A DNA stretch of 64,000 bases from positions 1 through 64,000 of the forward strand of contig JAJFKM010000070.1 in NCBI GenBank assembly GCA_021773215.1. Direction: 5' to 3'. Positions within the stretch are counted from its first letter, which is position 1, and the number at the start of each line of letters is the position of its first letter. The position numbers were made by a program, and so were the translations under genes. Below the pieces are notes generated by a model. That model saw only the letters and a program-made list of their open reading frames with translations. It had not been told where the DNA came from and ran no database searches. Positions 49,301-58,036 of the stretch are shown piece after piece. This DNA comes from Gammaproteobacteria bacterium. GTDB lineage: Bacteria > Pseudomonadota > Gammaproteobacteria > Eutrophobiales > Eutrophobiaceae.

Positions 49301-50166
49301 AGCAAAATTCAAATCAGTCCGAAATTAATAACTTACCCGAATTAGATGTCAGTATTGAAAACTTCAAGTATAAAGACAATCAACTCGGGCAACTTGAATT
49401 GCAAACTAACAATGTTGAAAATGGCGTCAATATTAGCAAGCTAAGTATTTCCAAACCCGGTTTTAATATTACAGCAAACGGTGAGTGGATGCGTATAGAT
49501 GGTGTTGACCGTTCCGAGTTTTATGCCAAGTTAGAATCTAATTCAATTGAAACTATGCTCGCTACTTTTAATTATGACTCTGCCAATATTCAAGAGGGTC
49601 AAACAACAATTGAAATGAATGCAAACTGGATGGACACGCCAATGAATTTCTCTATGGAGAAGATCATTGGCGAGCTCGACATGAGAATTGATAAAGGCCA
49701 AATCCTCGACATCAACCCATCTGCTGGCCGACTATTTGGTCTTCTGAGTATTCAAACCTTACCCAGAAGACTTTCCCTTGATTTTACCGACCTTTTCAAC
49801 AAAGGATTTGCATTCGATAGTATCAGTGGAAACTTTAATATGGATCAAGGTCATGCTTATACAAACGACCTAGAATTAATTGGCCCCGCTGCAAATATCA
49901 TTGTCAGTGGACGAACCGGGTTCGTCACAGAAGATTATGATCAGATTGCAACCATAACACCCAAGGTTTCTAACAGTTTGCCTGTCGCCAGCGCATTATT
50001 TGGCCCTATAGGTATCGGAGTAGGTGCCGTTATTTATCTTACTGGCGAATTATTTAAATCAATCCCAGATAAAATAGATCAAATTTTACGATATCAATAC
50101 AGCATTAAGGGTAGCTGGGATAACCCAGACATAGTGAAAATAAAAAAAGACAGCAAAAGCGGATAA
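46312..50166 (+). CDS. yhdP: YhdP-family AsmA-like envelope protein
   Basis: A 1284-residue AsmA-like protein. One N-terminal membrane helix (about 10-32) anchors a long periplasmic beta-rich body, starting with RLALPEIGSYNNEIQSWVSKQMEHPVVIEGINAEWQGWSP. The DUF3971/AsmA C-terminal signature is clear: GQILDINPSAGRLFGLLSIQTLPRRLSLDF, then GPAANIIVSGRTGFVTEDYDQ, then PVASALFGPIGIGVGAVIYL. YhdP and its relatives TamB and YdbH are thought to bridge the periplasm and carry phospholipids to the outer membrane. ATG start. It follows rng in the same operon. The body is Asn/Ser-rich, as usual in AT-rich genomes. Confidence 0.93.
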   Translation: MLNRILTGLYHFFWYAFAFIILNAAVLVTVVRLALPEIGSYNNEIQSWVSKQMEHPVVIEGINAEWQGWSPNLYLENIDLYTQDNSKLITKLDSAHIGIDLVASLRAREIIPNYLSVSGLDLSISRRHDGSLSISSDNDPDFNADSSKSSALSGWLLKQKHIILENASVAWHDEKSPNKETQFSAVRIQLKTDKQRVQIEADVTLPEQLGQFLSVKMDVRGNILTPEWSGSVYVETEKFNPTDLLNDFQIKSIGGVANIKLWTTWEQSKLIDFNSELNYSSFLLSTENYRLPVNNVALNLFGKRIQYKDWLLNIKIDELQTANNVWPTSTHQLLIEKDSNDNNQYNGYFSYLNLEEFLPFILAANVIPENIKNVFEQQTFKGELIDLNISYQPDSEDNNPFQFKTAFDNLEFISNNESHFISGLQGSLSANSEKFNIQVNSSSSRIKLGSLYEDPLSFSDLNANLELINSETAELIIHNLNIVSLDISISSSGKIRFDKKSPFVDMVMHVDETSIENIPAYVPKQTSPKLHAWFNNALVGGKFLSGDLLFHGYLSDYPFNNAEGHFKTLINIENTTLEYNEKWPVIDNLTAELIINNDDLTITSPSAYIFDAKIDNISAEIKNLGGNNNHMDITGSLAGHTSDARLFIAQSPLNENKSLRTSVESIVGSFELDLKLGIPFSNKPTSVEGLIKLADTTIESDMPGIGLENVDGQVNFTNEEVWGSNINALYNGVPISLNIPLTEQDGPYSENYELSGIATKAFIVNQLGSFFPSFSETGKSISNYFEGESKWTVNIKKSKSDGQKKVAFHSDLNGIEINLPYPFGKEKQETRPLTISTSLVDKLINEINFNFDDLFFTDVFVDNRKNLMVKNILVGLGQQHDKTSDPSDISIQGKIEKLQLSEWIDIIALDNIAQSQKIEAESSPRIVGDFNVDELRIIGNDFNNVNIKLSNPIDGWKIYFDSAEIKGHAQLLNVNNNQKNKLHINLESLSLRGNDTEQNSNQSEINNLPELDVSIENFKYKDNQLGQLELQTNNVENGVNISKLSISKPGFNITANGEWMRIDGVDRSEFYAKLESNSIETMLATFNYDSANIQEGQTTIEMNANWMDTPMNFSMEKIIGELDMRIDKGQILDINPSAGRLFGLLSIQTLPRRLSLDFTDLFNKGFAFDSISGNFNMDQGHAYTNDLELIGPAANIIVSGRTGFVTEDYDQIATITPKVSNSLPVASALFGPIGIGVGAVIYLTGELFKSIPDKIDQILRYQYSIKGSWDNPDIVKIKKDSKSG

Positions 50167-50245
50167 CACGATTTTTCAGGCTCTGACACATCCATAGAAG
50201 TAACACTATTTATCTAACCTACATCTAAATGCCAAGGAATACATA

Positions 50246-50704
50246 ATGCAGTGGAAACCAAATACGACTGTTGCAGCAATTGCTGAACAAGATGGTCGTT
50301 TTCTACTTGTTGAAGAATCGATCAATGGCAATCTCGTATTCAACCAACCCGCTGGACACCTTGAACAAGGTGAATCATTGATTGAAGCCATCAAGCGTGA
50401 AGTCATGGAGGAAACCGCTTGGGAGTTTGAACCAAAATCATTAGTCGGTGTTTATCTTTATCCTAACCCGCATCAGGCAGACATTACTTATTTACGTTTT
50501 TGTTTCTATGGTCACTGCATCAAGGAACATAAAGGACAAGCACTTGATGACGGCATCGTTCGCGCCGCATGGTTAACAGAAGATGAAATTGAAAAAGAAC
50601 ATGAGCGAATGCGCAGTCCTCTGGTTACACGTTGCATTAAAGATTACATTAGTGGCAAGAGTTATCCTCTCGATTTAATTCATCATTCCCTCAACAGTGA
50701 ATAA
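50246..50704 (+). CDS. nudJ: Nudix hydrolase, NudJ type
   Basis: Nucleoside di/triphosphate or thiamine-pyrophosphate phosphatase of 152 residues. The Nudix box is complete: GHLEQGESLIEAIKREVMEET, about residues 37-57. The N-terminal KPNTTVAAIAEQDGRFLLVEE and C-terminal WLTEDEIEKEHERMRSPLVTRCIKDY match NudJ. The gene overlaps mnmA by 8 bases, the arrangement also seen in E. coli and relatives. ATG start. Confidence 0.92.
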   Translation: MQWKPNTTVAAIAEQDGRFLLVEESINGNLVFNQPAGHLEQGESLIEAIKREVMEETAWEFEPKSLVGVYLYPNPHQADITYLRFCFYGHCIKEHKGQALDDGIVRAAWLTEDEIEKEHERMRSPLVTRCIKDYISGKSYPLDLIHHSLNSE

Positions 50705-51791
50705 AATTTCTGACAATAAAATTATCGTTGGTATTTCCGGTGGGGTCGATTCATCGGTAACGGCAATGCTATTGAAAGAACAAGGTTATGAAGTCGAGGC
50801 CTTATTCATGAAAAACTGGAATGACACATCTGAAGATGGCGCTTGTTTATGGGAGACCGATGTAGAAGATGCCATGATGGTTTGCGACAAGCTTGATATC
50901 CCTTTAAACACTGTCGATCTTTCTTCAGATTATTGGGATAAGGTCTTTAAAAACTTTCTAAGCGAATACAAAAATGGGCGCACACCCAATCCTGATGTTT
51001 TGTGTAATCAAGAGATTAAATTTAAGGCATTCCTGGAACACGCAGAAAATTTGGGGGCAGCTAAAATTGCTACAGGCCATTATGCCCGTATTCGACAACA
51101 AGGAGATACATTCGAGCTACTAAAAGGACTCGATCAGAACAAGGATCAAAGTTACTTCTTATGCCGCTTAAATCAAAAACAACTCGAGAAATCGATGTTC
51201 CCTATAGGAGAACTCGATAAAGCCGAAGTCCGACACCGTGCCGAAGAAGCAGGCTTAATAACACACGATAAAAAAGATAGTACCGGTATTTGTTTTATCG
51301 GAGAACAACCCTTTCGTCAGTTCCTAAGTCGCTATATCCCTCCTGACCCCGGTTCGATTAAAACAACCGACAATACAATAATCGGTAAACACGAAGGTGT
51401 GTTTTATTACACACTTGGGCAACGGCAAGGCTTGGGTATTGGCGGTGTCAAAGGTGCTAGTGATGCGCCCTGGTATGTCGTGCAAAAAAATATAGAAGAA
51501 AATGAATTAATCGTTGCGCAAGATCACGACCACCCAATGCTTCACAGTCACGGTCTGACGGCATCAAGTATCAATTGGGTTTCAGGGGAAATACCTGAGA
51601 TTCCCTATAAATGTCACGCAAAAAACCGTTATCGGCAAGCAGATCAAAGCTGTACCATCGAAAAAATTGAAAATGACAGGTGTAGTGTTAGTTTTGACTT
51701 ATCCCAAAGAGCCATCACACCCGGCCAATTCATTGTATTTTATAAAGAAGATGTCTGTCTTGGTGGTGGAATAATCGATTCAGTACACTAA
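50697..51791 (+). CDS. mnmA: tRNA-specific 2-thiouridylase MnmA
   Basis: Thiolates U34 of the Lys, Glu and Gln tRNAs using sulfur relayed from IscS. The 364 residues carry the PP-loop GISGGVDSSVTAMLL (12-26), the two catalytic cysteines Cys103 (VLCNQEIKFKAF) and Cys199 (STGICFIGE), and GHYARI. The start is GTG, inside the end of nudJ; the downstream in-frame Met residues would remove the PP-loop. hflD-purB usually follow; here acnB does. Confidence 0.95.
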   Translation: MNKISDNKIIVGISGGVDSSVTAMLLKEQGYEVEALFMKNWNDTSEDGACLWETDVEDAMMVCDKLDIPLNTVDLSSDYWDKVFKNFLSEYKNGRTPNPDVLCNQEIKFKAFLEHAENLGAAKIATGHYARIRQQGDTFELLKGLDQNKDQSYFLCRLNQKQLEKSMFPIGELDKAEVRHRAEEAGLITHDKKDSTGICFIGEQPFRQFLSRYIPPDPGSIKTTDNTIIGKHEGVFYYTLGQRQGLGIGGVKGASDAPWYVVQKNIEENELIVAQDHDHPMLHSHGLTASSINWVSGEIPEIPYKCHAKNRYRQADQSCTIEKIENDRCSVSFDLSQRAITPGQFIVFYKEDVCLGGGIIDSVH

Positions 51792-51853
51792 GCTTGCACC
51801 AAAATAAGTCAAAAATTCGATTAAACATTATTGAGATCTTCATTTATACTAGC

Positions 51854-51885
51854 CGCCCTTCGAACAGGGCGCTCAGTTAGTGCCC
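51854..51885 (+). promoter_or_regulatory. Structured acnB leader with two overlapping hairpins
   Basis: The acnB 5' region contains CGCCCT (51854-51859) pairing with AGGGCG (51866-51871), and also GGGCGC (51867-51872) pairing with GTGCCC (51880-51885). The two stems share GGGCG and cannot form at the same time. A TATACT box (51845-51850) directly upstream would place the transcript start near or inside the first stem. The structure is 28 bases ahead of the start codon. Confidence 0.5.
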
Positions 51886-51913
51886 AGCCGAGATTAACTA
51901 CAGGAGAATTGTT

Positions 51914-54532
51914 TTGCTCGAAGCTTATCGTCAACATGTACAAGAGCGGGCCGACCAGGGAGTCGTTCCACAACCTTTGACCCCGGAACAAACTGCGGAG
52001 TTGGTAGGATTACTAAAAAATCCACCTGCTGGAGAGGAAGACTTTATCCTCGATCTGATTACAAATCGTATCCCAGCCGGCGTTGACCAAGCAGCTTATG
52101 TCAAAGCAGCTTTTCTTGCCGCAATTACCAAAGGCGAAGCAGAGTCTCCTTTAATCGACAAGGTCAAAGCAGTGGAACTTCTGGGGACAATGCTAGGTGG
52201 ATACAATATCGTCGCATTAATTGACTGTCTTGATGATGACGCTTTGGCACCAGCGGCTGTAGAAGCACTGTCGCACACCTTATTAATGTTCGATGCATTT
52301 CATGATGTGCAAGAAAAGGCTGAAGCAGGCAATGAACATGCGAAAAAAGTTATTCAATCATGGGCAGATGCCGAGTGGTTTACTTCTAAACCAAAATTGG
52401 CTGAAAAAATAACAGTCACCGTATTCAAAGTTTCAGGCGAAACCAATACCGATGACCTCTCACCCGCTCCCGATGCATGGTCGCGACCCGATATTCCATT
52501 ACATGCATTAGCCATGTTAAAGATGGAACGTGAGGGCATAACGCCGGATAAGCCAGGTGAAATCGGCTCCATCAAACAAATCGAAACATTGAAAGCAAAA
52601 GGCCATCCACTAGCCTATGTTGGTGATGTTGTGGGCACAGGCTCTTCTCGTAAATCAGCAACCAACTCTGTTCTCTGGCACATGGGCGATGATATTCCAT
52701 TTATTCCTAATAAGCGTGATGGTGGTTATTGCCTTGGCGGTAAGATTGCACCTATCTTTTTCAACACTATGGAAGACGCTGGCGCCCTACCGATTGAATG
52801 TGATGTTAGCAAAATGAACATGGGCGATGTTATCGATATCTACCCTTATGAAGGCAAGGTCAAAAATGCTGAAACCGGTGAAGAACTTTGTGACTTTTCA
52901 TTAAAGACAGACATCATCATTGACGAAGTACAAGCCGGTGGACGAATTCCATTAATCATTGGTCGAGGCTTAACAACTCGTGCTCGTGAAGCATTGGGAT
53001 TAAAGACCAGCGATTTATTCCGTGTACCTGTACCTGCGAATGACACAGGCAAAGGTTATACCTTGGCACAGAAAATGGTGGGTCAAGCTTGTGGTGTTGA
53101 AGGTATTCGACCTGGCACTTACTGCGAGCCTAAAATGACTACTGTTGGCTCTCAGGACACGACTGGGCCTATGACGCGTGATGAATTAAAAGATCTGGCT
53201 TGTCTCGGTTTTTCTACCGATTTGGTTATGCAGTCTTTCTGTCACACGGCAGCTTATCCAAAACCAATCGATGAGATTACACATCACACCCTACCTGATT
53301 TTATCCAGACCCGCGGTGGCGTAGCTCTTAGACCTGGTGATGGCATCATTCATTCTTGGTTAAACCGTATGTTACTTCCCGACACAGTCGGTACCGGTGG
53401 AGATTCGCATACTCGTTTCCCAATAGGTATCTCTTTCCCTGCAGGATCTGGCCTAGTCGCATTTGCAGCAGCAACAGGCGTTATGCCTCTGGATATGCCG
53501 GAATCTGTTTTAGTACGCTTTAAAGGCGAAATGCAACCCGGTATTACCTTACGTGATTTAGTTAATGCAATACCTCTGGCCGCAATTAAGTCAGGTGACA
53601 TGACCGTAGCAAAAGAAGGTAAGAAGAATATCTTCTCTGGTCGTATATTAGAAATTGAAGGATTACCTGATCTTAAATGTGAACAAGCATTCGAACTGTC
53701 AGATGCCAGTGCAGAACGCTCAGCCGGTGGTTGCACCATTCGCTTAGGCAAAGAATCTATCATTGAATACTTAGAATCTAATATAACGTTATTGCGTTGG
53801 ATGATAAGCGAAGACTATGGTGATGCACGCACCCTCGAACGTCGCGCAAAGGCCATGGAAGAATGGATTGCAAATCCAGAATTGATGGAACCTGATGCAG
53901 ATGCTGAATACGCCAAGGTCTTTGAAATTGACCTGAATGAAATCAAAGAACCTATATTAGCCTGCCCGAATGATCCCGATGATGTAAAAACATTATCAGA
54001 GGTCGCGGGCACCAAGATTGATGAAGTCTTCATTGGTTCTTGTATGACAAACATTGGTCATTTTCGTGCTGCCGGCAAGATGTTAGATAAAGTGGGTGGT
54101 GCAATCCCAACGCAACTCTGGATATCGCCTCCAACAAAGATGGATCAACATCAACTTACGGAAGAAGGCTATTACACTATATTTGAAAAAACGGGTGCCA
54201 ATTTAGAAATGCCCGGTTGTTCGCTTTGTATGGGTAATCAGGCACGTGTTAAAGAAAAATCTACCGTAGTGTCTACTTCAACACGCAACTTTCCAAATCG
54301 TTTGGGTGATGGGGCAAATGTCTATTTAGCATCTGCTGAGATAGCTGCTGTATCTTCTATCTTGGGTCATATCCCGACCATGGACGAATACATGGAATTT
54401 GCTGCTGATCTGGATCCGATGGCAGCAGATGTCTATCGTTATCTCAATTTTGATGAGATCGAATCGTTTCAAAAGAGTGCTTCAAAAGCACAATCAAAGC
54501 TTGAATCAATTCCGGTAGCTATCGTTAATTAA
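51914..54532 (+). CDS. acnB: Aconitate hydratase B
   Basis: Main TCA-cycle aconitase, citrate to isocitrate, [4Fe-4S] enzyme of 872 residues. The N-terminal HEAT-like domain begins [20 protein letters not shown], colinear with E. coli AcnB. The swivel domain follows ([18 protein letters not shown]). The cluster cysteines are in [13 protein letters not shown] and PGCSLCMGN near the C-terminus. Start is TTG, fixed by the conserved N-terminus and the strong AGGAGA ahead of it. AcnB proteins without a cluster can bind mRNA, so autoregulation through the structured leader is conceivable. A terminator follows. Confidence 0.96.
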   Translation: MLEAYRQHVQERADQGVVPQPLTPEQTAELVGLLKNPPAGEEDFILDLITNRIPAGVDQAAYVKAAFLAAITKGEAESPLIDKVKAVELLGTMLGGYNIVALIDCLDDDALAPAAVEALSHTLLMFDAFHDVQEKAEAGNEHAKKVIQSWADAEWFTSKPKLAEKITVTVFKVSGETNTDDLSPAPDAWSRPDIPLHALAMLKMEREGITPDKPGEIGSIKQIETLKAKGHPLAYVGDVVGTGSSRKSATNSVLWHMGDDIPFIPNKRDGGYCLGGKIAPIFFNTMEDAGALPIECDVSKMNMGDVIDIYPYEGKVKNAETGEELCDFSLKTDIIIDEVQAGGRIPLIIGRGLTTRAREALGLKTSDLFRVPVPANDTGKGYTLAQKMVGQACGVEGIRPGTYCEPKMTTVGSQDTTGPMTRDELKDLACLGFSTDLVMQSFCHTAAYPKPIDEITHHTLPDFIQTRGGVALRPGDGIIHSWLNRMLLPDTVGTGGDSHTRFPIGISFPAGSGLVAFAAATGVMPLDMPESVLVRFKGEMQPGITLRDLVNAIPLAAIKSGDMTVAKEGKKNIFSGRILEIEGLPDLKCEQAFELSDASAERSAGGCTIRLGKESIIEYLESNITLLRWMISEDYGDARTLERRAKAMEEWIANPELMEPDADAEYAKVFEIDLNEIKEPILACPNDPDDVKTLSEVAGTKIDEVFIGSCMTNIGHFRAAGKMLDKVGGAIPTQLWISPPTKMDQHQLTEEGYYTIFEKTGANLEMPGCSLCMGNQARVKEKSTVVSTSTRNFPNRLGDGANVYLASAEIAAVSSILGHIPTMDEYMEFAADLDPMAADVYRYLNFDEIESFQKSASKAQSKLESIPVAIVN

Positions 54533-54553
54533 GCACTTTTAGCATCAGCACTC

Positions 54554-54579
54554 AAGGCGACTTCTAGTCGCCTTTTTTG
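54554..54579 (+). terminator. Rho-independent terminator of acnB
   Basis: An 8-bp stem AAGGCGAC/GTCGCCTT with loop TTCTA is followed by a T-run (CCTTTTTTG), 21 bases after the acnB stop codon. This is a textbook intrinsic terminator and separates acnB from the fumarase gene. Confidence 0.9.
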
Positions 54580-54612
54580 TGCCTGTAGTAAGCTGAAGTG
54601 ACAAAAACACAT

Positions 54613-54618
54613 TATAAT
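54613..54618 (+). promoter_or_regulatory. Possible -10 box of the fumarase gene
   Basis: A perfect TATAAT lies 40 bases before the fumarase start, after the acnB terminator. I see no convincing -35 hexamer at 16-18 bases, so an activator may be needed or the box is fortuitous. Confidence 0.4.
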
Positions 54619-54658
54619 AGTTGTATTAATGAACTTAAGCAGACCGAGACGATAATAA

Positions 54659-56176
54659 ATGACAATAATAAAACAAGATGACTTGATCGAGAGCGTAGCT
54701 GACGCCCTTCAATATATCTCCTACTACCACCCGGTAGACTTTATCCAGGCTGTTAATGCGGCCTATGAGAAAGAAGAGTCAAAAGCCGCCAAAGATGCCA
54801 TGGCTCAAATATTAATTAATTCAAGAATGTGTGCCGAAGGCCATCGTCCTATTTGCCAAGACACGGGTATCGTCACCGTATTTATTAAAGTCGGCATGGA
54901 TGTGCAATGGGATGCCGAACTCTCTGTAGAAGATATGATTAACGAAGGGGTGAGAAAAGCCTATAACCATCCGGATAATAAACTACGTGCCTCCATCATG
55001 TCTGATCCGGCTGGTGCACGAAAAAACACCGGTGACAACACACCTGCCGTGATACATATGGAGATCGTCAAGGGTGATAAGGTCGATATCCAGGTCGCAG
55101 CCAAGGGCGGTGGTTCTGAAGCTAAATCCAAATTCGTAATGCTGAATCCATCTGATGATATTGTTGATTGGGTCGTCAAAACAGTACCGTCTATGGGAGC
55201 AGGTTGGTGCCCGCCGGGTATGTTGGGGATTGGTATCGGTGGCACCGCAGAAAAAGCGATGGTCATGGCAAAAGAGTCATTGATGGATCCAGTAGATATA
55301 CACGAATTAAAGGCTCGTGGTGCTAAGTCAAAAATTGAAGAATTACGTCTTGAGATCTTTGAGCAAGTAAATAACTTGGGTATTGGTGCTCAAGGCCTTG
55401 GTGGACTAACGACCGTACTCGATGTAAAGATAAATGATTACCCGACTCATGCAGCCAATAAACCAGTAGCGATGATCCCAAACTGTGCAGCAACGCGTCA
55501 TGCACATTTTGTTCTTGATGGTTCAGGCCCCTCATTACAAACACCGCCGAATCTAGATGACTGGCCTAAAGTGACTTGGGATGTCGGCCCATCTGCACGA
55601 CGTGTAAACCTTGACACAGTTACTTCAGAAGACATAAAAGAATGGCAACCAGGAGAAACTGTATTACTCTCTGGAAGAATGTTAACGGGTCGTGATGCGG
55701 CACATAAAAAAATTCAGGACTTATTCGATAAAGGTGAGCCCTTGCCCGACGGTGTTGATTTTAAAAACCGCTTTATCTATTACGTAGGCCCAGTAGATGC
55801 TGTGCGCGAAGAAGTGGTCGGCCCTGCTGGCCCCACGACTGCAACACGCATGGATAAATTTACCGAAATGATGCTGGATAAAACCGGTTTAATTGGCATG
55901 GTCGGCAAAGCTGAACGTGGCCCTATGGGTATTGATGCTATCAAAAAACATAAAGCGGTTTATCTGATGGCTGTCGGCGGCGCTGCTTATCTAGTCTCAA
56001 AAGCGATAACCGATTCTAAAGTGATTGCATTTCCAGAACTAGGCATGGAAGCCATTCATGAATTTGAAGTGAAAGACATGCCGGTTACTGTTGCTGTTGA
56101 TGTGAACGGTAACTCAGTCCATAAAACTGGGCCACAAGAATGGCAAAAAATTATATTGGAAAGAAAGTCGGCTTAA
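54659..56176 (+). CDS. fumA: Fumarate hydratase, class I (iron-sulfur)
   Basis: Oxygen-sensitive [4Fe-4S] fumarase interconverting fumarate and malate. The 505 residues contain the two fused class I domains. The cluster cysteines appear in HRPICQDTG, GAGWCPPGMLG and IPNCAATRH. The C-terminal beta domain has LLSGRMLTGRDAAHK, then GPTTATRMDKFTEMML and GMVGKAERG. It corresponds to the FumA/FumB type rather than the iron-free FumC. ATG start. It stands alone after the acnB terminator. Whether the genome also has fumC cannot be seen here. Confidence 0.93.
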   Translation: MTIIKQDDLIESVADALQYISYYHPVDFIQAVNAAYEKEESKAAKDAMAQILINSRMCAEGHRPICQDTGIVTVFIKVGMDVQWDAELSVEDMINEGVRKAYNHPDNKLRASIMSDPAGARKNTGDNTPAVIHMEIVKGDKVDIQVAAKGGGSEAKSKFVMLNPSDDIVDWVVKTVPSMGAGWCPPGMLGIGIGGTAEKAMVMAKESLMDPVDIHELKARGAKSKIEELRLEIFEQVNNLGIGAQGLGGLTTVLDVKINDYPTHAANKPVAMIPNCAATRHAHFVLDGSGPSLQTPPNLDDWPKVTWDVGPSARRVNLDTVTSEDIKEWQPGETVLLSGRMLTGRDAAHKKIQDLFDKGEPLPDGVDFKNRFIYYVGPVDAVREEVVGPAGPTTATRMDKFTEMMLDKTGLIGMVGKAERGPMGIDAIKKHKAVYLMAVGGAAYLVSKAITDSKVIAFPELGMEAIHEFEVKDMPVTVAVDVNGNSVHKTGPQEWQKIILERKSA

Positions 56177-56200
56177 TTAATAGAATGTATAATATTCCGC

Positions 56201-56485
56201 ATGAATTTGGAAAAATCTAAAAAGAGAATTGCGAAAAAGGTAAAGATGGGCTTTCAAGGATACCCTGAAATATCCATATCGTATTTAGGTAGCACCACAG
56301 ATATAGCTGAGAAAGTAGCTGTATCGTTTGTAGCTGAAGAGGGTGATGCACCAATGGAAGAGCACTTTCACAGTAAGTCTGATGCTAGAGAAGACCAGGT
56401 AATTCAGTCTGCAATTATTAAGATGATCGAGCGTTCAGATGCAAAAACTATTAAACAAGCTGAGGGAGTTGAGGTCGTAAAATAG
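56201..56485 (+). CDS. Conserved hypothetical protein, 94 residues
   Basis: A small soluble protein, basic at the N-terminus (MNLEKSKKRIAKKVKMGFQGYPE) and acidic in the middle (EEGDAPMEEHFHSKSDARED). No signal peptide, helix or known motif is visible. I have seen similar GFQGYP-bearing proteins in other gammaproteobacteria but know no function. A TATAAT box lies 8 bases before the ATG and no ribosome-binding site is present, so the transcript could be leaderless; readthrough from the fumarase gene is the alternative. The 121 bases after it hold nothing clear. Confidence 0.7.
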   Translation: MNLEKSKKRIAKKVKMGFQGYPEISISYLGSTTDIAEKVAVSFVAEEGDAPMEEHFHSKSDAREDQVIQSAIIKMIERSDAKTIKQAEGVEVVK

Positions 56486-56606
56486 GAAGTATAATTTCTA
56501 TTTTGCGTTGTTCTATACTTCTATATATCTAAGGCATAACAAACGCATGTAGTCGGACAGTGTTTTCAATCAGCTCTACGATTAAGAGAAATAAGTTTTA
56601 TCCAGA

Positions 56607-56960
56607 TTATTTTTTAGTTCTTTTTTCCCAAACAGATTTGCTTGACGTATTAGTGTTCTTGCTTTTAATTGGTACAGCCTTATCTTGTGAGACCAGTTCC
56701 TCTGTCTCTTCATTCGTCACTTTTTCTTCTGCTTTTTTTACACGTATTTTATTACCATCAAGCTCTCTACCGTTCAGGGCTTTCATTGCTGCTTTCGCCT
56801 CACCTAACATAGGTATTTCGACAAAACCAAATCCTTTAGAGCTACCTGTCTCTTTATCTAATACCAGAGAGCAAGACTGTATTCTCCCGTAAGTCTCAAA
56901 CATTTTCTGGAGTTCTGCTTCTGTAGTAGTACGAGCAAGATTGCGGATTAATAGTTTCAT
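56607..56960 (-). CDS. RRM-domain RNA-binding protein
   Basis: A 117-residue protein with a single RNA-recognition motif at residues 1-78. RNP2 is LLIRNL (3-8) and RNP1 is KGFGFVEI, with the aromatic residues needed for RNA stacking. The tail (about 79-117) is Lys/Thr/Ser-rich and likely unstructured. Bacterial RRM proteins of this size resemble cold-induced Rbp proteins of cyanobacteria. It is divergent from the TfoX-like gene. ATG start. RNA targets unknown. Confidence 0.9.
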   Translation of the reverse strand: MKLLIRNLARTTTEAELQKMFETYGRIQSCSLVLDKETGSSKGFGFVEIPMLGEAKAAMKALNGRELDGNKIRVKKAEEKVTNEETEELVSQDKAVPIKSKNTNTSSKSVWEKRTKK

Positions 56961-57007
56961 AATTTAACGTGATGTATTTGGGTGTCTTAACGGATTATCA
57001 TAAGATA

Positions 57008-57262
57008 ATGAGTGAGTTTATCCCATTTTCACATGAAGTGTTTCAGGATTTCGGATTAATAGCGTCACTAAAGATGTTTGGTTGGTTTGGGATATATTAT
57101 AAAGGCGTGGTGATAGGCCTAGTTGCGGACTATAGCCTTTACCTAAAAGCGGATAAATTCACTAAAAAGTATTTTATTGGTAAACAGATCACACCTGAAG
57201 TTGTTTTGATGTGCCTGAGCAGACAAGTTATTGGGGAAATTTGGCCTATGCATCAGCCTTAA
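57008..57262 (+). CDS. TfoX N-terminal-domain protein, C-terminus apparently frameshifted
   Basis: The first 60 or so residues match the TfoX N-terminal domain: MSEFIPFSHEVFQDFGLIAS, KMFGWFGIYYKGVVIGLVADYSLYLKAD. I start at this Met because family members begin here; an in-frame ATG 13 codons upstream is open. The reading frame then ends VLMCLSRQVIGEIWPMHQP, unlike the family. In the alternative frame from about 57199 to the stop at 57282 one reads SCFDVPEQTSYWGNLAYASAL, which does look like the family end (VPE, then W-x-NLA-x-x-AL). A one-base deletion or two-base insertion near 57195-57205 would explain it: either a decayed gene or a sequence error. Confidence 0.6.
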   Translation: MSEFIPFSHEVFQDFGLIASLKMFGWFGIYYKGVVIGLVADYSLYLKADKFTKKYFIGKQITPEVVLMCLSRQVIGEIWPMHQP

Positions 57263-57376
57263 GCTCAAAGTACGAAAATTAAACTTTATAAATTTAATTT
57301 TTCTCTGTGTAGTGTGTTCCCTTAAGCGATTGATTTATAATAAACATAATTTCTAAATGGGCTAACTCGCGAACAA

Positions 57377-57928
57377 ATGAATCTATCAAATCAGATTATA
57401 TCTATGTTTTTAAAGGGTATTTTAATATTAGCGCCATTGTTCTGTTTAAGCGCATGTGAATCAGAAATGGAAGCGACAGATAATAAACCCAGCGTATCTA
57501 GTACCGCTGTGAAAGAAACGGTACTTTTACAAAAAGTGGCGCCCATTATTATCGAGCCGGAGATTGAAAATAAAAGCTATTTATTTGATGTTACTGATCA
57601 CAGTATTGAGGAGCTTGAGGCCTTACTAGTTAGAGCAGAGGAAGTCTCCCAAACTCATCCGAAAGATTTTGAGGATTTAGAAATCGTCATGGTCATACAT
57701 GGTCCTGACATTGATTTATTTACAAGCCAAAATTATGAACAAAACCGACAACTCATTGAATTGGCTTCAAGGCTGGACGCCTATGATGTCATTGACATGA
57801 AGGTATGCGAAAAAACCATGTCAATGCGAGGTGTTAACCGACAAGATATCCCTTCATTTATCGAATCTGTTCCCTATGCGCCAAGCGAAATTAAACAACG
57901 TTTACAAGATGGCTACATAAACCTGTAA
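57377..57928 (+). CDS. Lipoprotein with DsrE-like domain
   Basis: A 183-residue exported lipoprotein. The signal peptide ends LSAC with lipidated Cys27. A Thr/Ser/Val-rich linker (30-65) follows. The DsrE/DsrF-like domain (about 70-183) reads LEIVMVIHGPDIDLFTSQNYEQNRQLIELASRLDAYDVIDMKVCEKTM and ends VPYAPSEIKQRLQDGYINL, the usual VP...Q-x-GY end. Cys144 is at the position often used for sulfur handling in this superfamily. Envelope-located DsrE proteins are common but poorly studied. ATG start; no operon partner on this strand. Confidence 0.82.
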   Translation: MNLSNQIISMFLKGILILAPLFCLSACESEMEATDNKPSVSSTAVKETVLLQKVAPIIIEPEIENKSYLFDVTDHSIEELEALLVRAEEVSQTHPKDFEDLEIVMVIHGPDIDLFTSQNYEQNRQLIELASRLDAYDVIDMKVCEKTMSMRGVNRQDIPSFIESVPYAPSEIKQRLQDGYINL

Positions 57929-58036
57929 CATCCTCTTAGTTTTTGCTGGAATTATTAACAGAATTATAAAAAACAAAGAATTAACCGCGGAAATTTCTGA
58001 TTATAATTCAGAGATTATGACTGACGAGTAAGAACC

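Noticed and set aside
53350-53763. 137-codon open frame antisense to acnB
   Set aside because: acnB is complete and conserved over this stretch; the antisense frame is Pro/Ser-rich with no recognisable features.
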